A stretch of DNA of 45,123 nucleotides from a virus, in the IMG/VR virus record IMGVR_UViG_3300019742_000006, positions 1 to 45,123 of that record; one strand, 5' to 3'. The notes under the pieces were generated by a model that was given only the letters and a program-made list of their open reading frames with translations, ran no database searches and was not told the DNA's origin. The position numbers and the translations under genes were made by a program. Positions 37,836-45,123 of the stretch are shown here, in pieces. Position 1 is the first letter of the stretch. The number at the start of each line of letters is the position of its first letter.

Positions 37836-40800
37836 TATAGTTTTCTTATTTTGCTATTTCTACTTTCGTTATCTGTGTAGTCTCGTAAGTCTCTTTTCGT
37901 TATATAAGCTCTTATTACTTGTTCCTTACTTGCTGTTTCGCTTGCTCCATTGACAGCTCCGACACTACCTCCGTTAGCAAAGAACTTACTATCACTGTAT
38001 TTTTTATCTTTGAAGTTAATAGCGTCTAGTAACGCTTTGTTTCTAGCTGTAGCTTCCTTATTCACGATATATTCTCCACCTTCCATCTCGTAACCACCTT
38101 GTCCAGCAACACTAAAAGGAATACCTCCTTCAGCGTGAGAAGCTCCAACCACCTCGCCACCATCTGCGTATTTTACAGGATAGAATTTACGCTGACTAAT
38201 AGCAGCAACCTCAGCTCCAGACTTAGCAGCTACAATACCACTAGCCGCCAAAGCTACACCCAATCCTGCTGGCAACGGGTAAGTAGCTATTGATTGTATA
38301 AAAGCCTGTGCTGCTCCAGCTACACCATTAGCTATAGCTGAACTAATATCAGACTTCTTCTGTGCCTCAAACGCTGCTTTATTCAGTGCATTCTTCTGCT
38401 CTATTTCACGCTTCTCTAACTCTTCACGCTTCTTAGCGTAAGCTTCTGCTGTGATTATGTTATTATCAAACTGAGAGCTTAATATATCACTTTCTACATC
38501 AGACCTTGATTGTACAGCTTCTAACTCTGCTGCTATAGAATCTAGTCTGTTATTTAGGTTTTCTTGCGCGAATTTACCATATATATCAGCCAATGCTGCT
38601 ATACCATCAGACACCAGTTTTAGATACTGCTTTTGTTTATCCTCTTGGTCTTTAATTTCATTATCAGTTATTCCTGTTATACCAACTATTAACGATTGCT
38701 CTTTTTTATTTACATCGCCCTTAGCTTTATTAGCCTTATCTGTTGTTTCTTTAAGCATATCAGCCAATTCCTTTTGTAACTCTATAGCGTTAGCTTTATA
38801 TGTTTTTATTTGCTCTAAATACCTATCTTTATTTTTAGGGTCGCTAATAACTAAAGCTTCTAAAACACGAATAGTATCAGCTTCTATTTCTATAGCCCTA
38901 GTGTAAAAACCAGCTATTTTGATTTTATTATCAGATAGCGCTTTATCAATAGCATCAGTTGTATTATCTGCTGCCTCACTTATAGCTTTAATTACAGAAT
39001 ATTCATCTGCGCCTTCACTTATAGCTTTCTTTAGTGCTGAAGTGTTTAATCCTAGCTTATTATACATATCTAAGTCCAAACCACCTAAGTTAGCTTTATC
39101 TATACCATAGTCACCTCTAACATCTGTAATTTGTGATTTGCCTTTATCAAACTGAGAACACAGCCCCATAGCATGAACAGTTGGTTCGTTGCTTTCACAA
39201 AGACTTTTAATTATTTCTAGCTTCTTCTTTGCTTTAGCCTCGTAATCTATCCACTCTTTAGTATTATTGGTTGATATCTTTATTATCTCACCAGTTGAGT
39301 CGTAGTATTTTTTATAATCAGCTATCGTCTCATCTACTGTTTGCGATATAGATGTTATTGTTGATGCTGTAGCGTTTATTGATTGATATTCGTTTCTTAA
39401 TGCTCTTAGTAGCAAATTATCTGGGCTAGCATCTAAAGCATCAGAAGCTCCTTGATATAAAGAACCAATCTTTGTTATCGCGTCAACACCAGAACCTTCA
39501 CTTTTAATGTATTTATCTAGTAATGTATTTATAGTATCTTTCTCACTATAACCGACATTTAAAACCTTAGCAACCTCCTGCATTGCAGCTTTTTTTGCTG
39601 TTTTTACAGCATCTGCCTCATCTTGTTGCTTTTTATACATATCATAAAGTACAGATAATCCACCAGTACCACCTCTTAATCCGAACTTATTAGAGATGCC
39701 AGCTATAGCTTGTTGCTTATCGAACCCTTTAGTAACAGATTCATTTATGTCTTTATATATATCCTGAGCCTCTATATTGTATTCTTTTAAATACTCTCTA
39801 AAACTCCTTAACGAATTATTCTTAGACCACTCTATAAACGCATCTGTTCCAGCAAAAGGAAGCTTTACAGATTCCCATGCCCTTCCAAAAGTGTCAAGCT
39901 CATTGGTTGTAGCTATTAAAGCTGCATCTAATATATCAAAAGATGTAGGCAAATCCTCTGCCATTAAATTCTTTAACTCTCCAAAATTCTGAACTAATAA
40001 AGTTGCTGCAATAGCTCCTCTTTTTCCGAATTGGTCTACAGCATCAGAGAAGCTAAAACCAGCCTTAGACATATCCTCTAAAACTTCCATCACATCACTT
40101 CCACTTTCGGATATCTCAGCAAACATATTCCTCAATCCAGTACCAACCTTTGAAGCTTTTAGTCCTCTATTGAATAACAACTCCATCATTTTACCAGCAT
40201 CTTTAAGTGATACCCCTACAGCGTTAGCTGCTGGGGCTACATATTGCATTGCTGTCTTTAATTCATTTATTCCAGCAGGTGTTTTTCTAATCAAATCAAA
40301 GAATACAGCGGTAACTTCCGATGATTCTTCCATTGTCATGTTAAACGCTTTAAGTGTCGTTACTATAAGCTTACCAGATTCAGACATATCTTCTCCTAAT
40401 ATCTTTGATAATGTTATAGCTTCTTTAGATAATACACCAACCTCATCAGCAGAAAGACCTAGTTTAGATGCTGTTATAACAAATTTACCAAGCTCATCAG
40501 TTCCTACATTGAAACTTGCTGCCGTTGATATTACTATAGACTTTAATTTAGCTATAGCCTCTGATGAAGAGCCCGTTATAGCAGCTGCCTTTGCCAAATC
40601 TCTATTAAGCTCTAGTACCTCACTAGCCATCTTTTTAATAGCAGCTATAGTGCCATATATAGCAGTTCCAATACCAGCGTACATTGTTATAGTTGTAGCT
40701 ACCTGCTTTAATCTACTTTTACCAGATCGCTTCTCTGTCTTTTCTAACGTCTTAGCTGCTTTATCTGTCTTCTTTAAAGCGCTAGTTACCTTATTAAAAC

Positions 40801-40948
40801 CATTAACCGTAGCTGTTGTTTGCTTCTTTACTGACTCCTCTATGCTTTTAATCTTCTTTAGAATCTTACCTAATTGACCATCAGCTTCTTTTCCTTTGTC
40901 CTTTAGTGATATATCTACTTCACTTTGTATCGTTAACTTATCAGCCAT
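37835..40948 (-). CDS. Tape measure protein (1037 aa)
   Basis: Long helical protein with an N-terminal coiled coil (KKIKSIEESVKKQTTATVNG), membrane-like spans near residues 88-105 and 880-915, and a GGIPFSVAGQGG...GGEYIVNKEATARNKALLDAI end, which is the classic C-terminal tape measure motif. It sets tail length; 1037 residues predicts a tail of roughly 150 nm by the usual 1.5 angstrom per residue rule. Confidence 0.9.
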   Translation of the reverse strand: MADKLTIQSEVDISLKDKGKEADGQLGKILKKIKSIEESVKKQTTATVNGFNKVTSALKKTDKAAKTLEKTEKRSGKSRLKQVATTITMYAGIGTAIYGTIAAIKKMASEVLELNRDLAKAAAITGSSSEAIAKLKSIVISTAASFNVGTDELGKFVITASKLGLSADEVGVLSKEAITLSKILGEDMSESGKLIVTTLKAFNMTMEESSEVTAVFFDLIRKTPAGINELKTAMQYVAPAANAVGVSLKDAGKMMELLFNRGLKASKVGTGLRNMFAEISESGSDVMEVLEDMSKAGFSFSDAVDQFGKRGAIAATLLVQNFGELKNLMAEDLPTSFDILDAALIATTNELDTFGRAWESVKLPFAGTDAFIEWSKNNSLRSFREYLKEYNIEAQDIYKDINESVTKGFDKQQAIAGISNKFGLRGGTGGLSVLYDMYKKQQDEADAVKTAKKAAMQEVAKVLNVGYSEKDTINTLLDKYIKSEGSGVDAITKIGSLYQGASDALDASPDNLLLRALRNEYQSINATASTITSISQTVDETIADYKKYYDSTGEIIKISTNNTKEWIDYEAKAKKKLEIIKSLCESNEPTVHAMGLCSQFDKGKSQITDVRGDYGIDKANLGGLDLDMYNKLGLNTSALKKAISEGADEYSVIKAISEAADNTTDAIDKALSDNKIKIAGFYTRAIEIEADTIRVLEALVISDPKNKDRYLEQIKTYKANAIELQKELADMLKETTDKANKAKGDVNKKEQSLIVGITGITDNEIKDQEDKQKQYLKLVSDGIAALADIYGKFAQENLNNRLDSIAAELEAVQSRSDVESDILSSQFDNNIITAEAYAKKREELEKREIEQKNALNKAAFEAQKKSDISSAIANGVAGAAQAFIQSIATYPLPAGLGVALAASGIVAAKSGAEVAAISQRKFYPVKYADGGEVVGASHAEGGIPFSVAGQGGYEMEGGEYIVNKEATARNKALLDAINFKDKKYSDSKFFANGGSVGAVNGASETASKEQVIRAYITKRDLRDYTDNESRNSKIRKL

Positions 40949-41564
40949 TACTCAATAGTTTTTTTATATTCGTTTCTAAACATCCTTTATTATTATATAA
41001 TTGGTTTAACGCTTCCGTACCACCATCTTTAAATACATCATACCATTTAGGAAGTACAATTGTTCGTGTTCCAGTTTGTCTCCAACTGTACAATATAGCT
41101 TTTGCTATAGCTTTAGACCTTCCTTCTGGTTTTCCTTTATACCAATCAGCACTAAAGTTACTAGCTCCTCTAGTATGTATCCAAGATGTCAATCTTCCAA
41201 CAGCGTCATTAGTCTTTGTACTAAATGGATATTTATTTCCACCTATATACCATCCTGAATTATCATAGTCTTTTGTGTGAATCATTGTGATTCTTACTGT
41301 ATGTTTTCCTATATTTGCAGATGAAGCTGATTGTTTCTTTATCTTTATAGAGTTAATCAAAGATTCGGTTGCTATACCAGACTTATACCCACTAGCTCCC
41401 GTCTTGCCAAGCCTAGAAGATAAAACAACCCTGTAAGCATCTCCAAAACAATCAGGAAGCTTGCTAGAACCTATATTCTTCTTTACTCTTTTAGCGTAAA
41501 CATCGAAAATGCCTGTTCCAACATTCGTTATACTTATTTTCTTTCCATTAAAACTAACTTCCAT
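40941..41564 (-). CDS. Probable tail completion or neck protein (207 aa)
   Basis: Basic, alpha/beta, with GDAYRVVLSSRLGKTGASGY and a glycine-rich centre. HK97 gp10-like neck proteins have similar length and basic charge. It lies next to the tail terminator-like gene and overlaps both neighbours. Confidence 0.45.
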   Translation of the reverse strand: MEVSFNGKKISITNVGTGIFDVYAKRVKKNIGSSKLPDCFGDAYRVVLSSRLGKTGASGYKSGIATESLINSIKIKKQSASSANIGKHTVRITMIHTKDYDNSGWYIGGNKYPFSTKTNDAVGRLTSWIHTRGASNFSADWYKGKPEGRSKAIAKAILYSWRQTGTRTIVLPKWYDVFKDGGTEALNQLYNNKGCLETNIKKLLSNG

Positions 41565-41976
41565 AAGCTTGTTTCATATCAATCTCTATATCTGTGTAAA
41601 TGTAAGATATAACACTATCACCGTTAAGCTCACTATCTACTACTGGATTCATTGTTTCTACATCCTCATCTTTAATATAAGACGTATAAATCAAAGCATT
41701 CTTTAATGTCGCCAAACATTTAGACACAACCTGTAAATAATCATCATCATCAGTAGAGCTTAACCCACTAATACCAATTGTTATGTTTAAGGAATCAGTT
41801 CCACTCGTATCAAAAGGACTTCCAGTGATAACAAGCCAACCTATATAGTCCTCTATATTATCACGAAACATCGGAAATTCCTTTACTGCATCCTTTATAA
41901 CTTGTATATCAGATGTAATAACACCACTATCCTTTAACCCAGCTTTTAATTCATTCACTATCTTAATGAGTTCCAT
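41554..41976 (-). CDS. Probable tail terminator-like protein (140 aa)
   Basis: Helical N-terminal part and beta strands (LNITIGISGLSSTD) in the middle, similar in plan to tail completion/terminator proteins. It precedes the 40941 gene. Identity is inferred from size and context. Confidence 0.45.
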   Translation of the reverse strand: MELIKIVNELKAGLKDSGVITSDIQVIKDAVKEFPMFRDNIEDYIGWLVITGSPFDTSGTDSLNITIGISGLSSTDDDDYLQVVSKCLATLKNALIYTSYIKDEDVETMNPVVDSELNGDSVISYIYTDIEIDMKQAYGS

Positions 41977-42649
41977 GCGCTCTCCTTTTCATTTCTTCTA
42001 TTTTTCGTTCGCGTTCTGCTTTCTGCTCTTCTTTTCTTAGATAATAAACCTCTGGTGCAACGTCCATCATAGATGCCATTCTAGTCTTTCCATAATCGTG
42101 AAACACCTCGTTAGAAAGTATCCTGACTAAACTATACCAGTAAAGGTTATCGTCTTCGTTATCTACGTTTTCACTATCGTCTTCATCGTCATCTTCCTCG
42201 TCTCTAACTTTATAAAATACACCTTTATACTTTACATTTATGTATTCATTGCGTTCTTCTGTATAGTTGTTAACTACACGTAATACATTCTCACAAGGTT
42301 CAGATAGGACGTTGCTAATATGCGATTCCTCCTTGTCCATATCTTCATTATCGAACACTTTATCGTTAATAGGTCGCAATACATAGGAAGCTATGTTTAG
42401 TAGCTTATTTGCTGTTTCAACATTAGAAGTTATCTGCTGCTCGATGTACATAAACTGTCCAAACACTAATTCGTCTGGATTTCTATACACTTTAAATCTG
42501 CTTATCGGACATTCGCCTTCTGATAAAGCTTTACGCAATATTGTGTTAGCTTTGTATTTAGCAAACTTATTACCGTTAGTAAGGTTATTGAGCACCCATC
42601 CTTCTAGGTTTCCAGACTGTATAGCTTGTAAATATTGTTTAAATGTCAT
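41963..42649 (-). CDS. Hypothetical protein with acidic linker, chaperone-like position (228 aa)
   Basis: Helical N-terminal domain, an acidic linker (EEDDDEDDSENVDNEDDN), then a WYSLVRILSNEVFHDYGKT domain and a basic C-terminal helix. In related phages a WY-x-L-V-R segment occurs in tail assembly chaperones or virion proteins. No frameshift signal was noticed. Confidence 0.45.
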   Translation of the reverse strand: MTFKQYLQAIQSGNLEGWVLNNLTNGNKFAKYKANTILRKALSEGECPISRFKVYRNPDELVFGQFMYIEQQITSNVETANKLLNIASYVLRPINDKVFDNEDMDKEESHISNVLSEPCENVLRVVNNYTEERNEYINVKYKGVFYKVRDEEDDDEDDSENVDNEDDNLYWYSLVRILSNEVFHDYGKTRMASMMDVAPEVYYLRKEEQKAERERKIEEMKRRAHGTH

Positions 42650-43250
42650 ATTTATCTCTTTTAATCTCCCTATTCACTTTACTACATAAAGGCTGTAGAT
42701 TAGTATAATGGTTTAGTTTCATTGTTTCTTCATAAGTTGTAGCTAATGATAATGGTTTTATGTGGTCTATATCCCATCCGTAGTTATAATTACCATTGTA
42801 AAGCCCTTTGTTCTCCCAATCCATCCACTCTTCAAATTTACTTTCTAAGTAATTCTTAAAATATTCTATACTGCAACCTAATATATCCTCTGTTTTACAA
42901 TCTTTAGTGTACCCGTTTCTTTTTATTGAGTTATTTATAAACATTCTTGCTTGTTTCTTAGCTTTATAAACATCATCAGTAGCCATTCTTTTTTCGTGAT
43001 TCGCTTTGCGCATTCCTGATTCCTCATATAGTTTATTATATATTTTATGTCTTTTAGATATAGCTTCTTTATTATCTATATAGTTACTCTTAGACCTATT
43101 GTTGTATGATTCTTTATTTAATATATAATTTTCTTTGGCTTTCTTATTGCAACATTTCTTACATGTAGACCTTCTAAGCTCTTTATTCCTTGATGATTTA
43201 TAAAACTCACTTTCATCTTTATATTCCTCGCAGGATTTACATTTTTTCAT
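42639..43250 (-). CDS. HNH endonuclease with N-terminal zinc finger (203 aa)
   Basis: KKCKSCEEYKDESEFYKSS and CKKCC form a zinc finger (C4, C7, C30, C33). The C-terminal WDIDHIKPLSLATTYEE and NLQPLCSKVNREIK segments form the HNH active site (DHIKP histidine, N in NLQPL). Free-standing HNH enzymes of this kind often stay next to terminase genes, either as homing nucleases or helping packaging cleavage. It ends overlapping the next gene by 11 bases. Confidence 0.85.
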   Translation of the reverse strand: MKKCKSCEEYKDESEFYKSSRNKELRRSTCKKCCNKKAKENYILNKESYNNRSKSNYIDNKEAISKRHKIYNKLYEESGMRKANHEKRMATDDVYKAKKQARMFINNSIKRNGYTKDCKTEDILGCSIEYFKNYLESKFEEWMDWENKGLYNGNYNYGWDIDHIKPLSLATTYEETMKLNHYTNLQPLCSKVNREIKRDKYDI

Positions 43251-43253
43251 AAT

Positions 43254-44525
43254 TTAATATATTTGTGTTACTCCGCCCTCTAGCTCATTTAATACGCAAT
43301 AAGCGTATATCGCTAAAGACATTACGCAATCATCTTTAGTGCCATCCTTATCGTTTGCGTAAATAACCTTACCACTTACAGGACTTATTTTACGAGTAAA
43401 CCCATAGAGTTCCGTCTTTAATTGATTATTATCTATTATCTTTATCACACCCTCCTCGAATAACTTCATTAAGTGAACTATCATTTTAGGCTTATTTGTA
43501 GTTGTAGTTAAGTGGTCATAAAGTTTATATCCATCACTAAGGCTTTCTAATTCCTCAAATAACAACTGGTTATTATTGACTTCAAAATAAACCAACACTA
43601 AGTTATGAAAATACTTCCTATAAGCTTCTAATAGTCTAGCTTTAAACTCAGCAGGGTCTAACCCATCTTCCTTCATATTAAACCTGTCAATACATATAAC
43701 CTCATAATCCTCAGTTCCAATAGTTACAACGCTGTAATCGTTAGTTGTAGCCACATCAATTCCTCCATAAAGTTGTTTAGTTGACAATACTTCAAGCTCT
43801 TCTTTAGTGAATCTTGTCATTGCCTCCTCTACGTTATGGAATAAAGCTTCCGAGTTAACATCTTTATTTAATACCTCTTGGTCGAATTGGTCTTTAGTTA
43901 ACCTTTTCCTTAGTGTTCCTTCAACAAATGACGTTACCATCGGGTCGTTAAGGTCTTTATATGTCCTTTGCAGTGTTATTACGTCTTTTTCATTAGCTTT
44001 ATCAAACCCTTCTTTCTTTAGCTTACGAAACCATGCAACGTGATTAGATGTACTTCCCATTATAGTTTGCCCACCAGTTCGTACAAGCATTGGTAATAAA
44101 ACCTCGTTTAATACCCACTCCTGTATGAAAGCAGTCTCGTCAATATATAGCCTATGCAATGTAGCACCACGTAAGTTATCACCCATCTCAGCACTACGGA
44201 ACCTTAATACACTTCCATTAACAAAATGTACCTCTTGTTCCTTTATCTTAATCTGCTTAATAATAAAGTCTTTAACATCCTTCCTGCTATCAAACAAATC
44301 TATTATATCCTTTATAATCCTAGAGTTATTGTCATATACAGGAGAAACAAACATAACGCGTTGGTCTGGATTATTCACACACCAATTTAACGCATCTCTA
44401 TACATCATAAATGTTTTTCCTGTTTGCCTTCCGAAGTTACAAATAGTTATAGCTGGCTTCTTTCCATATATAATATCAAGAGCATCTCTCTGTGGAGCTG
44501 TTGGTTCAAATAATTTAATCTGCAT
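43254..44525 (-). CDS. terL: Terminase large subunit (423 aa)
   Basis: Walker A is GRQTGKT (32-38), Walker B is LYIDE (126-130), and the coupling motif GSTS follows (157-160). Nuclease acidic residues are in GGIDVATTNDYS (D257), YFEVNN (E315) and KDDCVMSLAI (D398, D399). The enzyme cuts concatemers and pumps DNA into proheads. The length is typical. It overlaps the small subunit gene by 11 bases. Confidence 0.95.
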   Translation of the reverse strand: MQIKLFEPTAPQRDALDIIYGKKPAITICNFGRQTGKTFMMYRDALNWCVNNPDQRVMFVSPVYDNNSRIIKDIIDLFDSRKDVKDFIIKQIKIKEQEVHFVNGSVLRFRSAEMGDNLRGATLHRLYIDETAFIQEWVLNEVLLPMLVRTGGQTIMGSTSNHVAWFRKLKKEGFDKANEKDVITLQRTYKDLNDPMVTSFVEGTLRKRLTKDQFDQEVLNKDVNSEALFHNVEEAMTRFTKEELEVLSTKQLYGGIDVATTNDYSVVTIGTEDYEVICIDRFNMKEDGLDPAEFKARLLEAYRKYFHNLVLVYFEVNNNQLLFEELESLSDGYKLYDHLTTTTNKPKMIVHLMKLFEEGVIKIIDNNQLKTELYGFTRKISPVSGKVIYANDKDGTKDDCVMSLAIYAYCVLNELEGGVTQIY

Positions 44526-44961
44526 CTTCTGGTGTTATATCAATTACTTCTTGCTCTATCTGCTTAGGTTGAGTAAAGTCTATAATAGCTTTAACATCTA
44601 TATTGGTTCTCTCCTCTGTGCGTTTAACAGTTGCTAAATGGTCTTCCTGCATCTTAGATATTTCCTTTATAGCATTTATAGCTAAACCGTAATCATCCTT
44701 ATTCTTTAAGCACTCATCTCTAATCTTAACTAAAGCATTTAAGCTACTAAGTTTTGAGAACTCGTAACGTTTTAATGTATCAGACATCATTACCCTAAAC
44801 TGTAATCCAAACGGTGTATCCTTAACACTATCTCTATTAAAATTACCTTTAGTCATTCCTGATTCCTTTAATGCTGCCTGAATATCATTTGACTTAGCGT
44901 AAGCATCTAGGAATGAGGATTGTATCTCAGATAAATTAGCTGTTGTTATCTTCTTTGTCAT
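44515..44961 (-). CDS. terS: Probable terminase small subunit (148 aa)
   Basis: Starts MTKKITTANLSEIQSSFLDAY with a likely helix-turn-helix (KSNDIQAALKESGMTKGNF) for binding packaging DNA, then a long helical part and an acidic tail. Adjacent and overlapping upstream of terL. It is the first gene of the right arm, 39 bases from the terminal repeat. Confidence 0.75.
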   Translation of the reverse strand: MTKKITTANLSEIQSSFLDAYAKSNDIQAALKESGMTKGNFNRDSVKDTPFGLQFRVMMSDTLKRYEFSKLSSLNALVKIRDECLKNKDDYGLAINAIKEISKMQEDHLATVKRTEERTNIDVKAIIDFTQPKQIEQEVIDITPEDAD

Positions 44962-45000
44962 ATCATTTACTTAATCACATTGTTAAATACGCCCCCTATC

Positions 45001-45123
45001 ACAAACAATAGATAATAAGAAGTATAACTATATATGTGCTTGCTGCGCTTAGCACCCCTGCACATTGTTAAACCCGTGCAATGTAACGAGCTTCCTATGT
45101 AACTAACAACAAAGCGAAGTTAC
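45001..45123. repeat. Right inverted terminal repeat (123 bp)
   Basis: Exact reverse complement of bases 1-123. The 39-base gap to the first right-arm gene (44961) contains no canonical promoter box, so transcription of the late operon may start within the repeat or need the phage sigma factor. Confidence 0.95.

Noticed and set aside
40170-40877. Long open frame of 235 codons on the + strand inside the tape measure gene
   Set aside because: It is antisense to a clear tape measure protein, has shadow-like low-complexity composition, and no start signal. Similar shadows opposite 41963, 43254 and 31002 were dropped too.

Overview
The window reads as one complete or nearly complete genome of a tailed siphovirus-type phage of a Bacteroidota host, probably Flavobacteriia-like. 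It is AT-rich and very dense in small genes. Start codons mostly follow A-rich leaders, and several gene starts have TAnnTTTG promoter boxes, the Bacteroidota sigma-factor signature. The first and last 123 bases are perfect inverted copies of each other (1-123 and 45001-45123), so the sequence ends in inverted terminal repeats.

Layout. The left half (228-23086) is entirely on the + strand. It holds about 80 mostly tiny genes, a structured-RNA zone with tRNA-like folds (2040-2296 and 3135-3289), and a nucleic-acid module: DUF3127/SSB-like protein, ERF annealing protein, DnaB/RecA-like helicase, DEDD exonuclease with a zinc finger, HNH protein and a probable late sigma factor. The right half (23079-44961) is entirely on the - strand and encodes the virion and lysis: terminase small and large subunits, HNH endonuclease, tail genes including a 1037-residue tape measure, prohead protease, capsid, tail tube, lysozyme, spanin, fibre-like proteins, membrane proteins, portal and connector. 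The two halves converge and overlap by 8 bases near 23080. I see no integrase, repressor, DNA polymerase, transposase or protelomerase, so replication and any lysogeny must rely on the host or on unrecognised genes.

Most remarkable region. 4768-8028 is an array of ten integron-type gene cassettes bounded by eleven attC-like sites, with no integron integrase: a CALIN inside a phage genome. Eight sites are full hairpins (95-132 bases from R'' to R') and three are collapsed to R''-short spacer-R'. The decisive signature is that the R'' box ending each cassette is the reverse complement of the bases that begin the same cassette, in all of the ten cassettes where both ends can be read (exact over 7-11 bases in most, imperfect in cassettes 4 and 5). 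Each cassette but one carries a small ORF in array orientation. Several ORFs begin inside the preceding attC hairpin and read in frame through the recombination point, so the protein N-terminus would come from one cassette and its body from the next. Only one cassette product is recognisable (a DUF551 protein).

All calls come from reading the sequence. No alignment, profile search or folding program was run, so family names rest on recognisable motifs, and the small unknown proteins are left unnamed.
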